From contig JAZRGE010000086.1 of the NCBI GenBank assembly GCA_045644025.1, positions 1-6,107 on the forward strand: a DNA stretch of 6,107 nt, written 5' to 3'. How positions within the stretch are numbered: the first letter of the stretch is position 1; each line of letters starts with the position of its first letter. The notes under the pieces are model-generated. The model worked only from the letters and a program-made list of their open reading frames with translations, did no database searches and was not told the DNA's origin. The translations under genes were made by a program, and so were the position numbers. Positions 1 to 5,975 of the stretch are shown one piece after another. The stretch comes from JAZRGE01 sp045644025 (lineage in GTDB: Bacteria; Bacillota; Clostridia; Oscillospirales; Acutalibacteraceae).

Positions 1-991
1 CGGTTTCGGCCGTATCGGAAGACTCGTTTTCCGTGCTGCTGTTTCCCAGCCTGAGGTTTTTGAAGTTGTCGGTATCAACGATCCCTTCATCGACCTCGAT
101 TACATGGTTTACATGGTAAAGTACGACACCATCCATGGCAAGTTCCAGGGTGAGGTTAAAGCCGAGAACGGCAAGCTCGTTGTGAACGGCAAGGCTATCT
201 CTGTTTATGCAGAGAAGGATCCCGCCAACATCGGCTGGGCCGAGTGCGGCGCAGAGTATGTTGTTGAGTCCACCGGTGTGTTCTGCACCACCGAGAAGGC
301 CAGCGCTCACCTCGCAGCAGGCGCTAAGAAGGTTGTTATCTCCGCTCCCGCTAAGGATAAGGAAACTCCCACCTTCGTTTGCGGCGTAAACCTTGATAAG
401 TACACCCCCGATATGAACGTTGTTTCCAATGCTTCTTGCACCACCAACTGCCTTGCTCCTCTTGCCAAGGTTGTTAACGACAAGTTCGGCATTGTTGAAG
501 GCCTTATGACTACCGTTCACTCCACCACCGCTACTCAGAAGACTGTTGACGGTCCTTCTGCTAAGGACTGGAGAGGCGGCCGCGCTGCTGCAGGCAACAT
601 CATCCCCTCTTCTACCGGCGCTGCCAAGGCTTGTGCCCTGGTTATCCCCGAGCTGAAGGGTAAGCTCACCGGTATGGCTTTCCGCGTACCTACCCTTGAT
701 GTTTCTGTTGTAGACCTTACCATCCGCACCGAGAAGGCTACCACCATGGAAGAGATCAATGCCGCTCTTAAAGAAGCTTCTGAGACCTACATGAAGGGTA
801 TCCTGGGCTACACCGAAGACGCTGTTGTTTCTTCCGATTTCTACACCGATAGCCGCACCTCTATCTACGATGCAACTGCCGGTATCGCTCTCAACAGCAA
901 CTTCTTCAAGCTCGTTTCCTGGTACGACAACGAGTGGGGTTACAGCAACAAGGTTCTCAACCTCATCGCTCATATGGACAGCGTAAAGTAA
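1..991 (+). CDS. gap: Glyceraldehyde-3-phosphate dehydrogenase, type I (5' end missing)
   Basis: This enzyme oxidises and phosphorylates glyceraldehyde 3-phosphate to 1,3-bisphosphoglycerate with NAD+ in cytosolic glycolysis. The frame opens at base 2 with GFGRIGR, the dinucleotide-binding Rossmann motif that normally sits about eight residues from the start. 329 residues are visible against a usual 335-340, so only the first few codons lie outside the window; base 1 (c) fits the third base of the usual Asn before GFGRIGR. The active site SNASCTTNC has its catalytic Cys at bases 437-439, and the partner His is in TTVHSTTATQK. Also present are the phosphate-site segments SSTGAAKA and GMAFRVPT and the C-terminal WYDNEWGYS. 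The NDPF segment after the second beta strand suggests NAD rather than NADP. Codon use is strongly biased (GTT, GCT, AAG, ACC), as expected of a highly expressed gene. The variant resembles Bacteroides, enterobacterial and eukaryotic GAPDH more than classical clostridial GapC. The promoter lies outside the window. The family assignment is certain. Confidence 0.98.
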   Translation, partial: GFGRIGRLVFRAAVSQPEVFEVVGINDPFIDLDYMVYMVKYDTIHGKFQGEVKAENGKLVVNGKAISVYAEKDPANIGWAECGAEYVVESTGVFCTTEKASAHLAAGAKKVVISAPAKDKETPTFVCGVNLDKYTPDMNVVSNASCTTNCLAPLAKVVNDKFGIVEGLMTTVHSTTATQKTVDGPSAKDWRGGRAAAGNIIPSSTGAAKACALVIPELKGKLTGMAFRVPTLDVSVVDLTIRTEKATTMEEINAALKEASETYMKGILGYTEDAVVSSDFYTDSRTSIYDATAGIALNSNFFKLVSWYDNEWGYSNKVLNLIAHMDSVK

Positions 992-1010
992 TTCACCCCT
1001 AAGTTGAATT

Positions 1011-1038
1011 AAAACCCGAAGCTTCGGCTTCGGGTTTT
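1011..1038 (+). terminator. Rho-independent terminator of gap (UUCG tetraloop)
   Basis: A perfect 12-bp stem (1011-1022 with 1027-1038) closes a TTCG loop in the C(UUCG)G context, an exceptionally stable RNA tetraloop. The stem begins with four A and ends in TTTT followed by GTTTT, giving a U-rich tail. It starts 19 bases after the gap stop codon. The A/T flanks are symmetric, so it could also stop transcripts arriving from the - strand. Confidence 0.93.
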
Positions 1039-1046
1039 GTTTTGCT

Positions 1047-1078
1047 AAAAAAAGGCCGCCCGATGGGCGGCCTTTTTT
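1047..1078 (-). terminator. Rho-independent terminator of mscL (probably bidirectional)
   Basis: The GC-rich arms 1054-1061 and 1065-1072 are perfect complements around a 3-base loop. A-T pairing of the flanking A and T runs extends this to about 14 bp. On the - strand it lies nine bases past the mscL stop and is followed by seven T, a standard intrinsic terminator. On the + strand it is followed by six T and would serve as a back-up stop for gap. Confidence 0.92.
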
Positions 1079-1086
1079 ATGCTTGA

Positions 1087-1554
1087 TTATTTCTTAAGAG
1101 AATCGCGGATCTCCTTGAGGATATCGAGTTCTGTTTCCACGGGAGCAGCGGGAGCTTCTTCCACCACAACCTCTTCTTCCTTCTTCTTAAGCTCTTCCAG
1201 CTTCTTCTGGGCATTCATAAGGATACGAAGCACCACAAAGATGGAGAAAGCAATAATAAGGAAATCAATAACAGCCTGCAGGAAGTTGCCGTATGTCATA
1301 GCCACTTCGGGCACGCCCGCTGTGATCACTTCGCCGGCCTCGGAAAGAGCCTCGGGAACGGCTTCCTTAATAACCCACTTAAGATCCTTAAAATTCACGT
1401 TGCCTGTGGCAAAGCTGATAAGCGGGGTGATGATATCGGCCACAAGGGAGCTTACGATCTTGCCGAAAGCACCGCCGATCACAACACCGACTGCCATATC
1501 AATAATGTTGCCCTTAGTGGCAAACGCCTTAAAATCCTGGAAAAACTTTTTCAT
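1087..1554 (-). CDS. mscL: Large-conductance mechanosensitive channel MscL
   Basis: The protein is a homo-pentameric membrane pore that opens under membrane tension to release solutes during hypo-osmotic shock. The 155 residues show the full family layout. An amphipathic N-terminal helix (MKKFFQDFKAFATKGN) is followed by TM1 at about 15-48, containing the pore-lining AVGVVIGGAFGKIVSSLVAD almost as in E. coli. A periplasmic loop of about 40 residues follows, then TM2 at about 89-112, then a Lys/Glu-rich linker (116-141) and the conserved C-terminal bundle helix ending ILKEIRDSLKK. Length is typical or slightly long (E. coli has 136). The ATG at 1554 is chosen because AAGGTGG lies 7 bases upstream; the in-frame TTG at 1575 would add seven residues but lies beyond this ribosome site. 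The gene converges on gap and follows the diguanylate cyclase gene by 77 bases. It has its own promoter and terminator. Confidence 0.97.
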   Translation of the reverse strand: MKKFFQDFKAFATKGNIIDMAVGVVIGGAFGKIVSSLVADIITPLISFATGNVNFKDLKWVIKEAVPEALSEAGEVITAGVPEVAMTYGNFLQAVIDFLIIAFSIFVVLRILMNAQKKLEELKKKEEEVVVEEAPAAPVETELDILKEIRDSLKK

Positions 1555-1561
1555 ATTTATT

Positions 1562-1568
1562 CCACCTT
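1562..1568 (-). promoter_or_regulatory. Shine-Dalgarno site of mscL
   Basis: AAGGTGG on the - strand sits 7 bases before the ATG at 1554. It decides the start in favour of MKKFF over the upstream in-frame TTG at 1575. Confidence 0.85.
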
Positions 1569-1591
1569 TATTCAAATTTCGGGTTTATTTG

Positions 1592-1620
1592 AGTATAACA
1601 CTCCGATTTTTGCTTTGCAA
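1592..1620 (-). promoter_or_regulatory. Sigma-A/sigma-70-type promoter of mscL
   Basis: On the - strand, TTGCAA (1620-1615) and TATACT (1597-1592) are separated by exactly 17 bases, close to the TTGACA/TATAAT consensus at optimal spacing. This predicts a 5' leader of about 30 bases before the mscL ATG. A short dyad overlaps the -10 element (1591-1603). It lies wholly in the spacer between the diguanylate cyclase gene and mscL, so mscL can be expressed independently of the upstream operon. No start-site data are available. Confidence 0.7.
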
Positions 1621-1631
1621 CAATTTTTCCC

Positions 1632-3194
1632 TTATGCGCGGGCCATTTTGCTCTCGTGCTTATGCATATACATTGCGTGGTCTGCCTTGGCAAAAACATC
1701 TTCATAGACTGTGTCTATTTCGGGATCATAAAGAGCCACACCTCTTGCCAAAGTTACGGGGATCTTTTCCTCAAAAACAGAGATATAATCCCTGGCGCAG
1801 GATTCATCCAGCTTATCCAGCAAGGCATGATAATTCGCATAATCATCGCCCTGAAGCAGCACGGCAAATTCGTCGCCGCCGATTCGGAACACAGCGCTAT
1901 TCTTAAACGTATTCATCAATATTCTGGCCGTGTGCACTATCAGATCGTTACCCACGTCGTGGCCATATTTATCATTGGTCAATTTAAGATTATTGATATC
2001 GGCAATCACAAGGCCAAACCTAGGATTATTAAGATTGATCTCCTTATTAAGTTTAGCAATAGCTTCTGTGTAGGCCGTGCTGTTTTTAATTCCCGTTAGA
2101 GAATCTCTATAGGCCAATGCGTTGATATACGTGGTGTATTCCTGAATCTTTTCATAAGTGTTATTCAGCACGTTGGCAAGCACACCCACCTCATCCTTAG
2201 AGTTGGTTGCTATTCTGGAAAGCTTACTATCGGTTGAGCCGATAGAAATCTCCTCTGCGGCGGCCGTGAGCTGCCTTAAGGGACGCACGATCCTATGAGT
2301 AACAACAACGGTGTAGATTATTGCCGCAATCATAACACAAACAAAAGCGATAACTATATTGCTGAGCATAGGATGAATTTCTTTTTGGATATCCTTATAA
2401 TCGGCGCGTATCTCTAAGAACATACCATTGGAAAGTGCAACGGTAGATTTGGTGTGAGGATCATTTGTTTGCTCAACCTTCATATCGTTATAAGGTGTGA
2501 CGCCATCCTTGGCCAGCAGCACGGCATATCCGTTATCATAAACAGATATTGTGCTGATTCTATCCACAAGATAGCTAAAATCCATATCAAAGCCCACAAC
2601 ACCCAAAAGCTTGGAATTCACGTAAACGGGAATGGTGTAGGATATCATTTGCACGTTGTAGCCGGGGAAATAATAGGGATCCAGCCACACACCCTTCCCT
2701 GCCTCGATCGGGGCATAATACCATCCCACGTTCTTTGTGTCGTTTTCGGGGTATTTAGAGAGATCTGTTACAGGCATTTCCGTTATTGTGAGATCCTCAT
2801 TCACAATATTATAAAAGCCGGTGGTACTGTTGGTGTATTCGGGATTCAATCTCATGAAATATCCTTCAACGCCGGTGGTGTTGAGCGCGATCTCGGTGAA
2901 CATGCTTTTGTTCTTTCCCAGATAATCGGCAAGGAACTCAGGATCTTTGAGCTGATCCACACCCTCTATTGAATCGGCTGCGTAATGCTCCATAATGGCA
3001 GCAGATTTTTTTATATCACCCAGTGCATCATTTATGTAGGCTGCCTCTTTTTGCGTGGCATTTTTCAGAATCCTATCGGCATCCTTGTGCATGATTTCGT
3101 GAGTCATAGTCACGGCAATAGCCGAGACAATTGCGGTGATCACAAAAAGTCCTGCTATAACCACGGTGAGAATTTTATTCTTAATTGATTTCAT
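1632..3194 (-). CDS. Membrane diguanylate cyclase, dCache-HAMP-GGDEF
   Basis: It is predicted to make cyclic di-GMP from two GTP at the cytoplasmic face in response to an extracellular cue. The 520 residues show TM1 at about 8-30, an extracytoplasmic dCache sensor at about 31-275 (with the characteristic W169-x-x-PYY segment and LLGVVGFDMDF), TM2 at about 278-299, HAMP at about 300-352 (conserved RPL near 303-306 and DEVG near 334-337) and a C-terminal GGDEF domain at about 360-515. The catalytic signature GGDEF is intact at 439-443 (bases 1880-1866), and the metal/substrate segment ADINNLKLTND is present around D399, so the cyclase should be active. The inhibitory I-site RxxD normally found five residues before the signature is replaced by FKNS (430-433), suggesting no classical product inhibition. 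AGGAGG lies 8 bases before the ATG and shares bases with the stop of the upstream EAL gene, so translation is probably coupled. The ligand is unknown; the arginine of the usual amino-acid-binding dCache motif (RxWY) is not seen before W158-Y159. Confidence 0.93.
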   Translation of the reverse strand: MKSIKNKILTVVIAGLFVITAIVSAIAVTMTHEIMHKDADRILKNATQKEAAYINDALGDIKKSAAIMEHYAADSIEGVDQLKDPEFLADYLGKNKSMFTEIALNTTGVEGYFMRLNPEYTNSTTGFYNIVNEDLTITEMPVTDLSKYPENDTKNVGWYYAPIEAGKGVWLDPYYFPGYNVQMISYTIPVYVNSKLLGVVGFDMDFSYLVDRISTISVYDNGYAVLLAKDGVTPYNDMKVEQTNDPHTKSTVALSNGMFLEIRADYKDIQKEIHPMLSNIVIAFVCVMIAAIIYTVVVTHRIVRPLRQLTAAAEEISIGSTDSKLSRIATNSKDEVGVLANVLNNTYEKIQEYTTYINALAYRDSLTGIKNSTAYTEAIAKLNKEINLNNPRFGLVIADINNLKLTNDKYGHDVGNDLIVHTARILMNTFKNSAVFRIGGDEFAVLLQGDDYANYHALLDKLDESCARDYISVFEEKIPVTLARGVALYDPEIDTVYEDVFAKADHAMYMHKHESKMARA

Positions 3195-3202
3195 AGTCTC
3201 AT

Positions 3203-3208
3203 CCTCCT
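3203..3208 (-). promoter_or_regulatory. Shine-Dalgarno site of the diguanylate cyclase gene, overlapping the upstream stop
   Basis: A consensus AGGAGG lies 8 bases before the ATG at 3194. Its first two bases are the last two of the upstream TAG stop (3209-3207). Ribosomes ending the EAL gene therefore stop directly on this site, a standard arrangement for translational coupling. Confidence 0.88.
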
Positions 3209-5297
3209 ACTTGCCTGAATTTTCGGTGCCAATTCGGCAATAGCCTTCCAGCACTATCATTCCGTCCGCATCGGCCACGCGCTTACCACTGAAGCGAGAA
3301 TTCACATAGCCGTCGTGCGGGTGATTCCATGGGAATTCTACCTGCACAGCACTTTGGCTATGAATTGTTTTGAAAATGGTTTCCTTCACCAGCTCGCGAT
3401 AATCGGGATGGATGCGATCCCATAAAAAGCCAAAGAATTCAACCGACGTATATTTTGCATCCACAGCCATTATGCGCTCCATTGTTTCATCAACGTGCAT
3501 TTCATAATGCTCTTCGGCCTCTTTAATGCGCATCATCCAAAGGCCCACACCGTTCTCTCTAAGAATATCCTTCGGATCAAAATGAGCAACGCCCATCTTG
3601 GCCTTGAATTCATAGATCTTCTCGATGAACTCCAGTCTGTTCTTAAACTCGGCGGTGTCGGAATTAATATAGGCTCTTTCAATAGCCTCGGCTGTTGCGG
3701 GTTTATCAAAAAGATAACCTTGCATAACATCCGGGAGCAAAAGCTCCAGAATAGCCAATTCGTGGGCGCTTTCCACACCTTCGCAGCAGGTGCGGATATC
3801 GTTGCCCTTAGCAAATTCAATAACATTGCTTATGAGCTTGTGATTATAAGTATCTTTTTCAACGCCGTTCACAAAAACACGGTCGATTTTTATCTCATCC
3901 ACGTTAAGCTGCTTTAGATAGCCCAGATTGGAATATCCCGTGCCGAAATCATCGATAGCAAAGCTGATGCCATAGGATTTCAGCTGCCTCATTGTGTTGA
4001 TAATCTGGCTGCTGTTGCGAAGCTCCACCGACTCGGTGATCTCCATAGTGAGCGCCTGCGGGGGAAGTTCCACTTCCTTAAGAGTTTTAACCACTTTTTC
4101 GGCAAGATGAATATCTTCAAACTGAAGAGCTGAGAAATTAACACTCACGCGAAGATCGGGCAGCATTTTGCGCCATGTTTTGCATTGTTCGGCAGCAACA
4201 CGCAGCACCCAAAGCCCCACTTCCCTAATAAGGCGGGATTGCTCCAGCACCGGAATAAACTCATCGGGGAAAACTCTGCCGCGGGTGGGCGAATTATAGC
4301 GAAGAAGTGCTTCCACACCATATATCTCATAGTTGCCCGCCCTCAGCTGTGGTTGGAAATAAAGCTCGAAGCCATTAAATCCGTTTTCCACGCTTTGCCT
4401 TAATTCTTCCAACAAGGCAAGAGAAGCTATCTTCTCGCTCAGATCTTCGGGAGAGAAGAACTCAATGCGGTTGTTGGATATCTCCTTGGCTTTTTTCAGA
4501 GTCATATTCACGGAAGCGAGCAACTGTGTTTCATCAAGGAAAAGACTCTTATCAATAGGCACCGCGCCCACTGTGAGAGTGCACTTATCGCTCATTTCCT
4601 GCTTTATTGTCTCAAACATCTCACGCACGTCATTTTCGCCTTCGGCATCTACTATCGCGGCAAAATTATTGTGATCCACGTGATAAGCCTTCACAATATT
4701 CTCATTGTTTTCCAGCAACTCGGCAATCTCCACAAGAAGAGCATCGCCGTATTCTCGGCCGTGAGTGAGATTGATGGCAGAAAGACCATCGATATCCAAA
4801 AGAAGCAGATAGCCCTTGCTATTTACCAGCTTGTCCTTCAAATCCGTTCGCAACTTATTTTTGTTCCAGAGAGCTGTGAGCGGATTATAAAGGTGCCTTA
4901 GATTTTCTTCGGAAACGCGGCCTATCATAAGATAAGGTTTGCCGCTGCCGTCTTTAATCACCGTGCCATGGCAATTGATCCACACTTTTTTACCGCTGCG
5001 ATTTATCCAGCGATAATCCATATTGTGAGTATCCTTTTTGCCGGCGGCAATATCCGAAAGGCTGGCAAGAACGGCCTGGCTATCGGCAGGATAGATAATC
5101 CTCATCATATCCTGAGTGCTGTTGGTAGCGCTTCCATCCTTGCGGATATCATAATATTTATCAATATCACCAAAGAACCATCTCGTATCGGCATTGATAT
5201 CCCAGATAAAGAGATAATCGTCGGTGGATCTATTGATAGTCTCAATAAGCTTCAGCGTGGTCTCAAACCCGCTGGTAGTTTTCAAAAAATTATCCAT
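3207..5297 (-). CDS. c-di-GMP phosphodiesterase, PAS - degenerate GGDEF - EAL - PAS
   Basis: It is predicted to hydrolyse cyclic di-GMP to pGpG in the cytosol; no membrane segment or signal peptide is seen. From the ATG at 5297 it has 696 residues: an N-terminal PAS at about 28-128, a GGDEF-fold domain at about 140-282, an EAL domain at about 291-540 and a second PAS-like domain at about 580-692. The GGDEF signature is replaced by DHNNF (208-212, bases 4676-4662), so this domain cannot be a normal cyclase; it may bind GTP and regulate the EAL domain. The EAL domain keeps its key residues: EAL (329-331), the Asn of NFSA (387), MEITES, DDFGTGYSN (449 onward), the Lys of KIDR (470), EGVE (506) and QGYLF (526). 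The start at 5297 is chosen because it overlaps the upstream stop in ATGGATAA, with a weak GGTGA 5 bases upstream. An ATG at 5342 would add 15 residues but lies deep in the preceding gene with no ribosome site. The cues sensed by the PAS domains are unknown. Confidence 0.93.
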   Translation of the reverse strand: MDNFLKTTSGFETTLKLIETINRSTDDYLFIWDINADTRWFFGDIDKYYDIRKDGSATNSTQDMMRIIYPADSQAVLASLSDIAAGKKDTHNMDYRWINRSGKKVWINCHGTVIKDGSGKPYLMIGRVSEENLRHLYNPLTALWNKNKLRTDLKDKLVNSKGYLLLLDIDGLSAINLTHGREYGDALLVEIAELLENNENIVKAYHVDHNNFAAIVDAEGENDVREMFETIKQEMSDKCTLTVGAVPIDKSLFLDETQLLASVNMTLKKAKEISNNRIEFFSPEDLSEKIASLALLEELRQSVENGFNGFELYFQPQLRAGNYEIYGVEALLRYNSPTRGRVFPDEFIPVLEQSRLIREVGLWVLRVAAEQCKTWRKMLPDLRVSVNFSALQFEDIHLAEKVVKTLKEVELPPQALTMEITESVELRNSSQIINTMRQLKSYGISFAIDDFGTGYSNLGYLKQLNVDEIKIDRVFVNGVEKDTYNHKLISNVIEFAKGNDIRTCCEGVESAHELAILELLLPDVMQGYLFDKPATAEAIERAYINSDTAEFKNRLEFIEKIYEFKAKMGVAHFDPKDILRENGVGLWMMRIKEAEEHYEMHVDETMERIMAVDAKYTSVEFFGFLWDRIHPDYRELVKETIFKTIHSQSAVQVEFPWNHPHDGYVNSRFSGKRVADADGMIVLEGYCRIGTENSGK

Positions 5298-5961
5298 GGT
5301 ATTCACCGTTGTACTGGATAAGTGTAGCATCATCCACACCATCTATATCACGGATTTTATCGAGGAAAAAGGTATCGTTGTTCTTGCAGTAGAGTTCCAC
5401 CGCAAGTTCTGTTCTGCCTTTGCGAACAGTTTTGGATTTAACAAAATACTTCATTTTGCCAAAGGCGCGGATCACGTTGTCTCCCACTTCATCACCAACA
5501 AAGTGGATCACAGCGATATAAATACGGCCCTTTTGCTGCTTGCGATAGAAGATCATTATCATAATAATCATAACAACAGCGGTGACCAACACCAGCAGAT
5601 ACATTCCGGCGCCGGATGTGATGCCTGTGGTGATAGCCCAGAACAGATACAAAAGATCCAGCGGGTCTTTAACAGCCGTACGGAAACGAACAATAGAAAG
5701 AGCACCAACCATACCGAGAGATATCACGATATTAGTGCTGATAGCCAAGGTAACCATTGTTGTGAGGATTGTCATACCCACCAAGGTAACTGCAAAGCTG
5801 CGAGAATAGATAACACCCACGTAGAACTTGCTGTAGATAAGATAGATCACCGCACCCATGAGCAGTGCTGTGATAAGTCCCAGCGCAATACTCGCAAGGC
5901 TGGCGCCGTCGTATGCGCCCGATTCCAAAATTGACTTTTTAATAAAATCCTGAACACTCAT
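5290..5961 (-). CDS. DUF4956 family membrane protein
   Basis: This is an integral membrane protein of unknown biochemical role in a family often encoded beside VTC-domain proteins. The 223 residues have a short N-terminal amphipathic stretch, TM1 at about 21-43, TM2 at about 55-75, a hydrophobic glycine-rich segment at about 77-92 and a long hydrophobic segment at about 103-139. The most conserved stretch of the family is clear at 81-100 (GMVGALSIVRFRTAVKDP), with the two Arg and the Lys-Asp-Pro probably facing the cytosol. A soluble C-terminal domain of about 80 residues (about 146-220) ends in an IRDIDGVDDATLI segment that resembles an ACT or ferredoxin-like fold; this fold guess is weak. 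GGAGGG lies 7 bases before the ATG. The gene starts 14 bases after the VTC-type gene and overlaps the phosphodiesterase gene by 8 bases. I assign the family by recognition of the conserved segment and cannot state a reaction. Confidence 0.85.
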   Translation of the reverse strand: MSVQDFIKKSILESGAYDGASLASIALGLITALLMGAVIYLIYSKFYVGVIYSRSFAVTLVGMTILTTMVTLAISTNIVISLGMVGALSIVRFRTAVKDPLDLLYLFWAITTGITSGAGMYLLVLVTAVVMIIMIMIFYRKQQKGRIYIAVIHFVGDEVGDNVIRAFGKMKYFVKSKTVRKGRTELAVELYCKNNDTFFLDKIRDIDGVDDATLIQYNGEYHG

Positions 5962-5968
5962 TGTTTAT

Positions 5969-5974
5969 CCCTCC
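5969..5974 (-). promoter_or_regulatory. Shine-Dalgarno site of the DUF4956 gene
   Basis: GGAGGG lies 7 bases upstream of the ATG at 5961, inside the 14-base gap after the VTC-type gene. It fixes the start and supports polycistronic translation. Confidence 0.85.
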
Positions 5975-5975
5975 G

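Noticed and set aside
1573..1591. CAAAT...ATTTG inverted repeat in the mscL leader
   Set aside because: It has only 5 A/T-rich pairs around a 9-base loop, too weak to call a regulatory hairpin or terminator.
1079..1906. Long + strand open frame of 275 codons
   Set aside because: It runs antisense through all of mscL and into the cyclase gene. Its translation is Ser- and Ile-rich low-complexity sequence without any family resemblance, while both opposite-strand genes are clear homologues.
2454..2972. + strand open frame of 172 codons
   Set aside because: It is antisense to the dCache domain, His/Ile-rich and without recognisable motifs.
5298..5342. Upstream ATG giving a 711-residue phosphodiesterase
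   Set aside because: There is no Shine-Dalgarno sequence in front of 5342 and the extra 15 residues overlap the DUF4956 coding end. The start at 5297 fits the coupled operon pattern better.
5224..5934. + strand open frame of 236 codons with a His/Asn-rich stretch
   Set aside because: It is the antisense shadow of DUF4956. The His/Asn run is the complement of the Ile/Met-rich membrane segment, and no ribosome site was identified.
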